64,000 bases of DNA from positions 3,210,001 through 3,274,000 of the forward strand of contig NC_007964.1 in the NCBI RefSeq assembly GCF_000013885.1. The letters run 5' to 3'. The notes under the pieces were generated by a model. That model saw nothing but the letters and a program-made list of their open reading frames with translations. It searched no databases and had not been told where the DNA came from. Shown piece after piece: positions 19,167 through 27,073 of this stretch. The position numbers were made by a program, and so were the translations under genes. Positions within the stretch are counted from its first letter, which is position 1; each line of letters begins with the position of its first letter. This stretch comes from Nitrobacter hamburgensis X14 (lineage in GTDB: Bacteria; Pseudomonadota; Alphaproteobacteria; Rhizobiales; Xanthobacteraceae).

Positions 19167-20714
19167 ATGACAACGACACGACGGACGGTTCTCCTGCAGG
19201 GCAGCGCGATCGGCGCCGGACTCATCGCCGCGAACATGTCAGCGGTGCGCGCGCTCGCGGCGCCCAAGACGCCTCCGGTCCGGCGTTCGCTGCAGGGGCT
19301 TGCCTGGAACGATCCGATCGTCGCGACTTATCGCGATGCGGTCGGCATAATGAAGCAGAAGGCGACCAACGATAAGTTCAACTGGGTACAGCTCGCGAAT
19401 TTTCACGGCAGCATCAACACCGGGTTTCGCTACTGCCCGCACGGCGACTGGTACTTCCTGCCCTGGCACCGCGCGTTCACGGCGATGTACGAACGCATCG
19501 TCCGGCATCTGACGAAGAACGACGACTTCGCCATGCCCTACTGGGACTGGACGGCGAATCCGACAATGCCCGAAGTGTTCCTGCCTGAGAAGACTCCGGA
19601 CGGAAAGACCAACTGGCTGTGCGTGAGCGAGGACGGAAAAAAACGGACCTGGCCAGCGACCAAGCCGATGCCGGCGAACATCGTCGGGCCTTCGGTGCTC
19701 AAAACCATTCTCAACGCGTCGCCGTACGAGATCTTCGGAACCAGCCGGCCCGCCGGACAGAATTCGCTCGATCCACATTGGATTACTGGCGGCGGCGGCG
19801 TGCAAGGCACACTCGAAGCGTCGCCGCACAACCAGGTCCACAACAACATCGGCGGCTGGATGCCAACGGCCGCATCGCCGCGCGATCCGATATTCTTCAT
19901 GCACCACGGAAATATCGACCGGATATGGGCGCTGTGGAATCTCAAACATGCGAACAGCACCGATCCGCTATGGACGAACATGCCGTTTAAGGAAAACTTC
20001 CTCAATCCGGACGGATCGTTCTGGTCGCCGAAAGTGTCCGACCTCTACGTTCCTGAAAAGCTCGGTTACAGCTACGGGTTCAAGGCGCCAACGGCAGCGA
20101 TCGCCAGCGCCGCCCGAACGATGACTCTGGAGCGTTCGCTCAACACCATCCTCGCAGCGCCGACGGCCGCCACCATCAATACCGACAAGGTCGCGACCGC
20201 CGTGGTTGAAAATACCAAGAGCGCGACGCCGGATGCGGCGCTGGCGCTCAAAATCGCGGTGCCGCAGGCTGCCCTGCAGGGCGTCGTGCGGAGCGTTCCG
20301 GTCGGCTCGGGGTTCGAAACGATGGATTTCTCCGCGGCCAGGGAAGCGTCGACACGGGGAAGCCAGGCGCTGGCCATTCTTCGTAATGTCGCCATCACCG
20401 ATCCGAGCACGACGACGATCCACATTTATCTGGGCGACGAACCTGTCCCGGCCGATGCCTCGACGTCGGACCCCCGCTACGTCGGGAGCTTTGCCGTCCT
20501 CGATCACGGCGAGGGCGGTCATGGCGCGCATGAGGGCCACGAGCTTCCGTCCTTCGTCCTCGATCTCACCGATGCACTCCAGCGCGTCTATGGTTCGGCC
20601 GGAACGATCCCGAGTGCGATCGGGTTGCAGGTCGTCGTGGGCAACGAGACCGGAAACGGCAAGGCCGGTAGTGCCACGCCGCAGCGCGTTGAGGTCGTCA
20701 TCGTTTCGGGGTAG
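19167..20714 (+). CDS. tyrosinase-family copper oxidase, Tat-exported
   Basis: 515 residues. The N-terminus MTTTRRTVLLQGSAIGAG is a twin-arginine signal. Copper site A: H80 in NFHGSIN, H92 in YCPHGDW and H101 in LPWHRAF. Site B: H221 and H225 in SPHNQVHNNIGG and H246/H247 in FFMHHGNIDRIWAL. These are the six histidines of the type-3 dicopper centre of tyrosinases, which oxidise phenols with O2. The C-terminal ~200 residues are strand-rich and could act as a plug over the active site, as in plant and fungal pro-enzymes. A 20-bp gap links it to the exported protein at 20738, so the two are probably one operon. Periplasmic by signal. Substrate unknown. Confidence 0.93.
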   Translation: MTTTRRTVLLQGSAIGAGLIAANMSAVRALAAPKTPPVRRSLQGLAWNDPIVATYRDAVGIMKQKATNDKFNWVQLANFHGSINTGFRYCPHGDWYFLPWHRAFTAMYERIVRHLTKNDDFAMPYWDWTANPTMPEVFLPEKTPDGKTNWLCVSEDGKKRTWPATKPMPANIVGPSVLKTILNASPYEIFGTSRPAGQNSLDPHWITGGGGVQGTLEASPHNQVHNNIGGWMPTAASPRDPIFFMHHGNIDRIWALWNLKHANSTDPLWTNMPFKENFLNPDGSFWSPKVSDLYVPEKLGYSYGFKAPTAAIASAARTMTLERSLNTILAAPTAATINTDKVATAVVENTKSATPDAALALKIAVPQAALQGVVRSVPVGSGFETMDFSAAREASTRGSQALAILRNVAITDPSTTTIHIYLGDEPVPADASTSDPRYVGSFAVLDHGEGGHGAHEGHELPSFVLDLTDALQRVYGSAGTIPSAIGLQVVVGNETGNGKAGSATPQRVEVVIVSG

Positions 20715-20737
20715 CATATACGGCGTGAGGGAAGACG

Positions 20738-21190
20738 GTGCCGAAGAAACGAGCGATAGGTTTCGCGATTCGAACCGTCTTCCTCGCCTTGGCGGTGCTA
20801 TTGGCCATCGAGATGGCGGCAGCGGAAGACAATGACCTGCGTGCGAGTGTCAAAGCGCCGGCGCGGGTGGCGATCGCGCCGTCTCGCGATCTGTCGCAGA
20901 ACACGTCCGCGCGAATTGTCATTACGGTCACCGGTTTCATGCCCTCTCCGAGCGGGCCTGTCGAAGCTGTCGTGCTGATCCCCTGCGGGCCGGAGCAACG
21001 GGAGATCGGGCGGTTCGGCATCTTCCCGCAGCAGCCCTTCACCGCGGGGAGAAACGCCAATGCACAACGTTTCGGTTTTGCTGTGCCGGATGCCTGCAAG
21101 ATACCATCGCAAGTCACCATTCGTGTTGAGCCAAGCGCAGGAGACGGCAGCGGCGCCGAACTCGTCATTGGCCGAGCCGAATACGAATAG
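20738..21190 (+). CDS. exported small protein in tyrosinase operon
   Basis: 150 residues from GTG 20738 with GAGGGAAG upstream, 23 bp after the tyrosinase stop. The signal peptide (RAIGFAIRTVFLALAVLLAI, then EMAAAEDND) is followed by a strand-rich domain (ARIVITVTGFMPSPSGPVEA, VVLIPCGPEQREIGRFGIF, SQVTIRVEPSAGDGSG) with two cysteines. It resembles the C-terminal domain of the tyrosinase in style. Position suggests a partner, for example copper delivery or folding, but there is no copper motif such as Met/His clusters, so this is inference. Confidence 0.65.
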   Translation: MPKKRAIGFAIRTVFLALAVLLAIEMAAAEDNDLRASVKAPARVAIAPSRDLSQNTSARIVITVTGFMPSPSGPVEAVVLIPCGPEQREIGRFGIFPQQPFTAGRNANAQRFGFAVPDACKIPSQVTIRVEPSAGDGSGAELVIGRAEYE

Positions 21191-21286
21191 AACCAGACGC
21201 GTTAACAGCTTACGACACCAGATCGACCGGAAAGCCTGTCGATAGCATCATCACGCATTGTGGCGTTCGACTAAACTGACCCATCC

Positions 21287-22342
21287 TCACCTGTTCGACG
21301 CCGACTTTTGATCCACTAACTTGTCAAACAAGCTGCTTACCATCATCGCGACCTCAGTCCGGTTCCGGGCCTTCAGCTTGCGCATGATATGACGGATATG
21401 GACCTTCACGGTGCTTTCACACATGCCGAGTTCATAGGCGATCTGCTTGTTCGCCCTGCCGCGGCAGAGTGCCTCGACAACCATGATCTGGCGCGCGGTG
21501 AATAGCTGGTTTTCGCCGTTGCCCGCATTCTGGAACGACGACATCACACTGATCGGCACAAACGTGCCCCCCGCCTCGACCAGCCGCACGGCTTCGACGG
21601 CGATACCGAGCGTCATGCTGGTTGGAATATAGCCACGCGCTCCGCTCTCGATGGCACGCATGATCCGTGAACCATCCTCGACATCGGAGACGATGATCAG
21701 AGGTGCGCTCACGGCAACACGCGCGAGGCTCTCGACGTCGTCGGAATCGTTTAACGCTTTCTTTTGGCGGGTCTGAACACAGAGAAGGATGACCGATGGG
21801 GCGGGAAAATCATTCTCGACTTTCATCCACTCTGACAAAGTCGCGAACGCGAAAACCGCATGACTGACATACTTGGCTTGCAAACAATACACGAGACAAT
21901 CACGAACAAGTGCTCGCTTATCTATAATGATAATTGCGTTTCTTGCGGCCTTTGCCTCATCGCTGAATGAATCGTCCGTTCCGTTGAAGCGTTGAGCGTT
22001 GCAGCCGTCGTGGTCGAAGTCTGCAGCGCGCGGCATGGAAACTGAAGAGAGTTCGGCTGCGAGAGGTCTTGGGCGGGCCTGCCAAGGAGGCTCCGCATCA
22101 ACCGCCCCCGCAGCAGCGTTTTGCAGGTGCGCCCGATCATGTCGGAGCTGCTGTGGCGGGGACGCCCCGCATGACGCACTCCCGACATTCAGTTGCGGCC
22201 GAAGATCGAGAGAAGGACGCGGGTAGATTGTCTGGGCCGGATTGGCCATCGCGTGCGTTGTTTGATCCGCCCGGGCGGCGCCTGAAATGAAATGGTTAGA
22301 CAAATGGACGCTATCAGAAGAGTGTCGTTGGTTCGCGCTCAT
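21287..22342 (-). CDS. LuxR/NarL-type regulator with degenerate receiver
   Basis: Up to 351 residues. The first ~130 residues are low-complexity, so the true start may be internal. A receiver-like domain follows (AIIIIDKRALVRDCLVYCLQ), but the position of the phospho-Asp reads VILLCVQTR, with no Asp. The C-terminus is a LuxR HTH: LFTARQIMVVEALCRGRANK, QIAYELGMCESTVKVHIRHI, MRKLKARNRTEVAMM. It therefore probably binds DNA but is not controlled by phosphotransfer. It is convergent with the tyrosinase operon. Target genes are unknown. Confidence 0.85.
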   Translation of the reverse strand: MSANQRHSSDSVHLSNHFISGAARADQTTHAMANPAQTIYPRPSLDLRPQLNVGSASCGASPPQQLRHDRAHLQNAAAGAVDAEPPWQARPRPLAAELSSVSMPRAADFDHDGCNAQRFNGTDDSFSDEAKAARNAIIIIDKRALVRDCLVYCLQAKYVSHAVFAFATLSEWMKVENDFPAPSVILLCVQTRQKKALNDSDDVESLARVAVSAPLIIVSDVEDGSRIMRAIESGARGYIPTSMTLGIAVEAVRLVEAGGTFVPISVMSSFQNAGNGENQLFTARQIMVVEALCRGRANKQIAYELGMCESTVKVHIRHIMRKLKARNRTEVAMMVSSLFDKLVDQKSASNR

Positions 22343-22556
22343 TAGGTACCCCTAACTCAACCCGTTTCGAACGCTGTAACGGACAGGCTGTTCCACCCCT
22401 ACCCGCTCAAATCCTTCCGTCTTCAGCTTTCCTCCGCAACGACTATCAAATAGGCCATCCAGGCTGGTGTCCCCGCCTGACGGGGGCAAATCTAATCGAT
22501 TTCTAGCTGTCGGACTATATCAATATTGTTCACGAATTTGGGTTCCATTGAAACTT

Positions 22557-23090
22557 TTAGGTCAACCTCGCCAACGGAAGCCCCGCAATGTAGGCGTCGA
22601 AAGCGTCGCCCCAGTTGCCTGTAACCGGGCTCAATGCCGCGCTCATGTTGCGGCTATCATCCACGAACGAATTCTGTCCCGCAGTTGCGTCCTGCCAAGG
22701 CTCGTATCCGATCGAGGCGACTGCTGCTGCGCCACACAGACGCGAGGCAATCATCGTCGCGCTGTAGCATCCATGCTGAAATTCCCGCGGATGAGACTTG
22801 CTGAGAGTGAGAGCGTCCTCCCCGATCAAATCGGCATCCATGCCCGTTATCGCTCGCCAGGTCTGTGACTGAACAAGACTCAGATCATGATCCTGCAAGG
22901 CGCGGCTTTCGATTCTGGCGACAATGGTAATGAGCGTCAGCATGAATCCGACGAGGTAAGGATCGCGCCACGCGATATCGGGAATGCCGTTCAGGGACGC
23001 GCGACTTCGCTCAACCAGTGGGCCGATCGTCGCCACCGCCGCCCGGCGCCCTCTCCTGACCTCCGCCATCGCAACTGCCCAGCGCAGCAT
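22557..23090 (-). CDS. conserved hypothetical protein
   Basis: 177 residues from ATG 23090 with a strong GGAGGAGG ribosome site. A hydrophobic segment DPYLVGFMLTLITIVARIES lies near residue 45, followed by a mixed helical part (LSLVQSQTWRAITGMDADLI) and GCYSATMIASRLCGAAAVAS. It could be membrane-associated. No family recognised. Divergent from the hypothetical at 23253. Confidence 0.6.
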   Translation of the reverse strand: MLRWAVAMAEVRRGRRAAVATIGPLVERSRASLNGIPDIAWRDPYLVGFMLTLITIVARIESRALQDHDLSLVQSQTWRAITGMDADLIGEDALTLSKSHPREFQHGCYSATMIASRLCGAAAVASIGYEPWQDATAGQNSFVDDSRNMSAALSPVTGNWGDAFDAYIAGLPLARLT

Positions 23091-23252
23091 TTTCGCCTCC
23101 TCCGCTTAGGGAGACTTGTCTTCTCCCCTATCCTACGAGACGATGGCGCCGCTGGACAGAGCGCTTGTCGGTCCGCCGCCGTCATCGGCTAACGCTTTCG
23201 GCGCCCTTAACGTTGCAGGCATTGAGCCTGCCCTCGCTTGCGATGCGCGACC

Positions 23253-23804
23253 ATGACCGCCAGCAATCTCCCTCCGAAGCCCGACTTCGCCGCGATCGAG
23301 GCCGCAGCGCCGGAATCGGCGGATCGCCGGACGATGATCCTGGCGCTGATCGGGAATCTGGTCTTCAACTGGTCCAACAACGAAAGCCTGTTCATCTACG
23401 TCCTAATGCTGCTTCTGAAGGTCGATCAGGTTTCGGCTGCGATTGTGTTTGCGACCTTGAATACCACCCGGGCAAGGCTCGACCTCATCCAGCGGCTGGC
23501 GCGGACCAAGATCAAGGATAAGGCGCTCAGCAAGGAACTCGATCGCCTGATCGAGCGCTTTAACGACGGCACGCACATCCGTAACGAATTCAATCACTGC
23601 ATGTATACCGTCGATAGCAGCGGTGAGATCTCGCATACGCAATCCATGCGCCTGGTCCAAACTCGCAGCGCCCTTCGATTCGGTGAAACCAAGCCGCTGG
23701 ACGATGCGCGCATCCATGAGATGGCGGAAGCGGTGCGCGAAATGGCTCGGATCAACCGGGAAATCTGGGATTTCCTGCCGCGGCTCGAAGCTCATTTGCG
23801 ATAG
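23253..23804 (+). CDS. conserved hypothetical helical protein
   Basis: 183 residues from ATG 23253 (MTASNLPPKPDFAAIE); the frame is open from 23238. It is largely helical, with ILALIGNLVFNWSNNESLFI and LMLLLKVDQVSAAIVFATL as hydrophobic stretches, then HIRNEFNHCMYTVDSSGEIS and a MAEAVREMARINREIWDFLP helix. The NEFNH-type motif recalls HEPN/abortive-type helical proteins, but the pattern is too short to claim that family. Function unknown. Confidence 0.6.
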   Translation: MTASNLPPKPDFAAIEAAAPESADRRTMILALIGNLVFNWSNNESLFIYVLMLLLKVDQVSAAIVFATLNTTRARLDLIQRLARTKIKDKALSKELDRLIERFNDGTHIRNEFNHCMYTVDSSGEISHTQSMRLVQTRSALRFGETKPLDDARIHEMAEAVREMARINREIWDFLPRLEAHLR

Positions 23805-24094
23805 CCGCGGCGGTACATCGCAAGCCGATCGCTACCTCCACCCACGAGCCGAAGCCGTAGGCTAATACGCCTTTCGGCTGATAACGCCTCTCCTCAAGTC
23901 GAATCCGAATCTCCCTAAGGGCAGCTAGCCCTATTGTTGCCGTTAGCAGAGCCTTGTGGTGCGAAATTGGCCTCTGTGCTGATTTCGCTGCCGGCAGAAC
24001 CGGCGTATCAACCGCATCGGACCTCGACAAGGCCGCTGACGTAGAAGATTGGCGCGCTTTCGTCGCGACGATGCTCCACCAACAGGAGCCTACC

Positions 24095-24967
24095 ATGGGC
24101 GATCCCAAGAACCATCACAAGCACGACGACGATCCCACGCAGAACCAGGACCAGGCGCAAGCCAATCTTCAGGGCCAGATCCAGGGTCAGGCCAATCTGC
24201 AAGGCCAGCTTCAAGGACAGGGTCAAGGACAGGGCCAGGGCCAAGGTCAGGATCAGACCCAGACAGCCGCTCAGTCGCTTTATTCAACCAACGATAACCT
24301 GAACGGCAACGGGAATCTGAACGGCAATGGCAACTGGAATGGCAACGGAAACGATAACTGGAACGGCAACGGAAACGACAACAGTAACAGCAACGATAAC
24401 AGCAACAGCAACAGCGATACCAACAACCTTAGCAATTCGCTGAGCAACAGCGACTCCAATCATCTGGACAACAGCATCCAGAACACCGTCGACAACCATG
24501 TCAACGTGTGCGTCAACGTCGACCTCAACCTCGACGCCAACAGCCTCAGCCACCCGGTCATCGACCTCCACGACCTGACCACCACTGACTCACTGGTTAT
24601 GCCGGACGTTGTCTACCAGACGCTGAACGGCGGCGGGAACCAGTTCAATATCGACCAGGTCAACAATCTGATACAGCACAATGACGTCTCCGATCCCTCG
24701 GTGTCGTTCAGCGGAAGCCCGAGCGACTATTTGGATCCGAGCAGCGGCGCCTCCTTCCACATGGATGCGCATGATGTCCATGGTGGCGCGGTCTCGGCCG
24801 GCGGAATGGGCAACCTCGATCACGGCAGCAGCGGCATCAACGCCGACGCAGCGGTAACGCAATCGGCCTTCAACCAGACCATCACCCTAGGTGCCAACAT
24901 CCAGTTCAACAGCCAGACGATCACGGCGGGCCACGACGGCTTCACCGACGATCATCACACCGGCTAA
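24095..24967 (+). CDS. N/Q-rich low-complexity protein, candidate type I secretion substrate
   Basis: 290 residues from ATG 24095 (AGGAG upstream). Residues 12-60 are almost only Q, G, N, D, A and L in QGQ repeats. Residues ~65-125 are a run of NGNG, NDN and SNSN units. The C-terminal half is a normal-complexity acidic domain (NVCVNVDLNLDANSLSHP, VVYQTLNGGGNQFNIDQVNN, FNQTITLGANIQFNSQTITA) without a signal peptide. The single cysteine, absence of Sec signal and position upstream of a type I exporter suggest it is secreted through that exporter. A strong terminator follows, so it can be transcribed as a monocistron. No family recognised. Confidence 0.7.
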   Translation: MGDPKNHHKHDDDPTQNQDQAQANLQGQIQGQANLQGQLQGQGQGQGQGQGQDQTQTAAQSLYSTNDNLNGNGNLNGNGNWNGNGNDNWNGNGNDNSNSNDNSNSNSDTNNLSNSLSNSDSNHLDNSIQNTVDNHVNVCVNVDLNLDANSLSHPVIDLHDLTTTDSLVMPDVVYQTLNGGGNQFNIDQVNNLIQHNDVSDPSVSFSGSPSDYLDPSSGASFHMDAHDVHGGAVSAGGMGNLDHGSSGINADAAVTQSAFNQTITLGANIQFNSQTITAGHDGFTDDHHTG

Positions 24968-24980
24968 CCTGCCTTTCGGG

Positions 24981-25011
24981 CCTGCGCGGCAATCGCCGCG
25001 CAGGTTTTTTT
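24981..25011 (+). terminator. strong rho-independent terminator
   Basis: CCTGCGCGGC (24981-24990), loop AATC, GCCGCGCAGG (24995-25004), then seven T. Perfect 10-bp GC-rich stem 14 bp after the stop of the N/Q-rich gene. Confidence 0.93.
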
Positions 25012-25112
25012 GCCCGGCTAACCAATACTGCTCCGAAATTCTGAGACTGCGATGGGCGCTCGCGGAACGGGGACGTTTTGCGTGCCTGAAGGCCTGAAGG
25101 CAGGAGGCTCTC

Positions 25113-27032
25113 ATGATGCCCGGCGGTATAACCGAGATCATCTGGCATTTCGCAGGATATCTTCGAATCTTCGACGACATAGCCCGCGACCGCATTGCTC
25201 TCGACGAAGGCGATTATCGCTCCGATACGCAGGACTATACGACCCCCCGGCCTCAATTCACGTTCACGCCCACCGACGACCAGATGGATAGTCGTCCTGT
25301 CGGTATCCAGGCTGCCCCGGCGATTGACGAGTCAAATCACCGCCTGCCGCTTTCGCATCTCCATCCAGCATCGGAATTCCATCTCGACCGGTTTGGCCCA
25401 TCCCCCGCGCACGGCATTCTGACGCCGATCAGTCCGGGTACTGGCGGTGGTGGCGGCGGCGATGTCATCAGGGTCGTCTACCAGGAGGGCGGCGAGCAGA
25501 GTGAGATCCAGACGCATCAATTCAACAATATGTACAATGACGATGCACTGGTCGGGACTCACGATACCAATCTGTTGATGACACTGGAGGCGCAAGCCGA
25601 CCATGCGATTGCCCGGATGATTGCCGGCGCCGATGCGGCATTGCCGACCGACTGGTACGCACCACAGCATACCGATGCACTTCCGGCTTTCGTCGCCGCG
25701 CACGATCAGGCCTGGGCCGATCGCGGCGGCACGGCCGACCCGCACTCGGTCACGCCCGGATATTATCTGAACGGCGAATTGCAAAACCCCGCGCCGACTC
25801 CGCCCGATCAGCTTCTCGCTCCCACACCGACACCGGTACCTGATCTCGGCCATGGTCTGGGTCAGTGGGCGCTCGACGGCGGCAATACTGCCAGCAACGG
25901 CGCCTATATCGTCGACCTGACGGATTCCGCGCGAACGATGCTCGTGATGGGCGACTACTTCAAGACCAATGCGATCTTCCAGACCAATTCGTACATGGAC
26001 AACGACCACGTCACGGTCGGAGGAACCGGAGCCAGCATCACGACCGGCGGCGATCAGGCCACCAACATCGCGGACTTCGTCCAGCATCCCGGTGTCTATG
26101 AGACAATGCCGAGCTATTTCGCCGGCCCAAACTGGTCCGTCGATGTCGTGCATGGCGACTACTTCAACGTTCGAGCGCTGGTGCAGAGCAATTATCTCTC
26201 CGACAACAACGTGACGATGCAGAGCAGCTCGAGCACGCACTATGAGGTCCATGCGGGCCAGAACGAGCTCGGCAATTACGTGCTGATCAACGACGGAAAC
26301 TTCAACTACGACCTGGTCATCGTCGGTGGCAGCTATCACGGCATGAACGTGATCTTCCAGAACAACATTCTCTACAACAACGATACCGTCCAGATCGCGG
26401 GCAACGGGACATCTCCGAGCCAGACGATTTCCACCGGGGACAACCAGCTCACCAATGCCGCAACGATCGAGAACTACGGCGGCACCAAAGCTCTGGCGTG
26501 GAATTCAGATTTCAACGACCTCATCCACAATATCTCCGGTGGGGCAACAGAACTCGACCCCTCGTTCGGGCAATTGATCGCCGGCAACGGCGGCACCTTC
26601 CATATCCTCTATGTCACCGGCAATTATTATGACGTGAACGCGGTCTGGCAGACCAATATCGTTTCCAACGCGAACATGGCGATTCAGCTCCAGGGATCTC
26701 CATCGGCTGTCACGGCCGGCTACTACGGCGACAGCATGGCGACCCAAAACGTCGCCACGGGCGGCAACGTTCTCAGCAACGACGCCGCTATCGTCGACGT
26801 TGCAAACACCAACACCCATGTCAACGGACAGGCCTACGGCGATTCCATCCTGATCCAGGCCAATCTCGTGAACCAGGATTCGGATCACGTCGCCCAGACG
26901 AATCCCCAGGCCCTCGTCCCAGAAGTGATCGCCTTTGTCGGGCAGGACGACGCATCCCACAATTCAGATCCGCAGCATCACGCAACCACGGCGCTTCCGC
27001 ACGACGACCCGATGGCCGGTGTACTCCACTAA
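25113..27032 (+). CDS. large repeat protein, candidate type I secretion substrate
   Basis: 639 residues from ATG 25113 with AGGAGG upstream. No Sec or Tat signal. Residues ~110-118 hold a poly-glycine hinge (GTGGGGGGDV). From about residue 275 onward four modules repeat: GDYFKTNAIFQTNSYMDND (277), GDYFNVRALVQSNYLSDNN (346), GSYHGMNVIFQNNILYNND (402) and GNYYDVNAVWQTNIVSNAN (500). Each is followed by a TGGxQxTNxA-like strand. The protein is acidic, cysteine-free and rich in N, D, T and G, like other type I substrates, though the GGxGxDxux calcium nonapeptide is not present. The next two genes encode the exporter. Confidence 0.75.
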   Translation: MMPGGITEIIWHFAGYLRIFDDIARDRIALDEGDYRSDTQDYTTPRPQFTFTPTDDQMDSRPVGIQAAPAIDESNHRLPLSHLHPASEFHLDRFGPSPAHGILTPISPGTGGGGGGDVIRVVYQEGGEQSEIQTHQFNNMYNDDALVGTHDTNLLMTLEAQADHAIARMIAGADAALPTDWYAPQHTDALPAFVAAHDQAWADRGGTADPHSVTPGYYLNGELQNPAPTPPDQLLAPTPTPVPDLGHGLGQWALDGGNTASNGAYIVDLTDSARTMLVMGDYFKTNAIFQTNSYMDNDHVTVGGTGASITTGGDQATNIADFVQHPGVYETMPSYFAGPNWSVDVVHGDYFNVRALVQSNYLSDNNVTMQSSSSTHYEVHAGQNELGNYVLINDGNFNYDLVIVGGSYHGMNVIFQNNILYNNDTVQIAGNGTSPSQTISTGDNQLTNAATIENYGGTKALAWNSDFNDLIHNISGGATELDPSFGQLIAGNGGTFHILYVTGNYYDVNAVWQTNIVSNANMAIQLQGSPSAVTAGYYGDSMATQNVATGGNVLSNDAAIVDVANTNTHVNGQAYGDSILIQANLVNQDSDHVAQTNPQALVPEVIAFVGQDDASHNSDPQHHATTALPHDDPMAGVLH

Positions 27033-27073
27033 ATGGACCAGGAATCGAAACTTGTCGGTTGAGGAGAGGCGCA

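Noticed and set aside
24150..24440. Short direct repeats that could suggest a CRISPR-like or satellite array
   Set aside because: Units are 6-18 bp, vary in step with codons and encode the NGN/QGQ stretches; no spacers.
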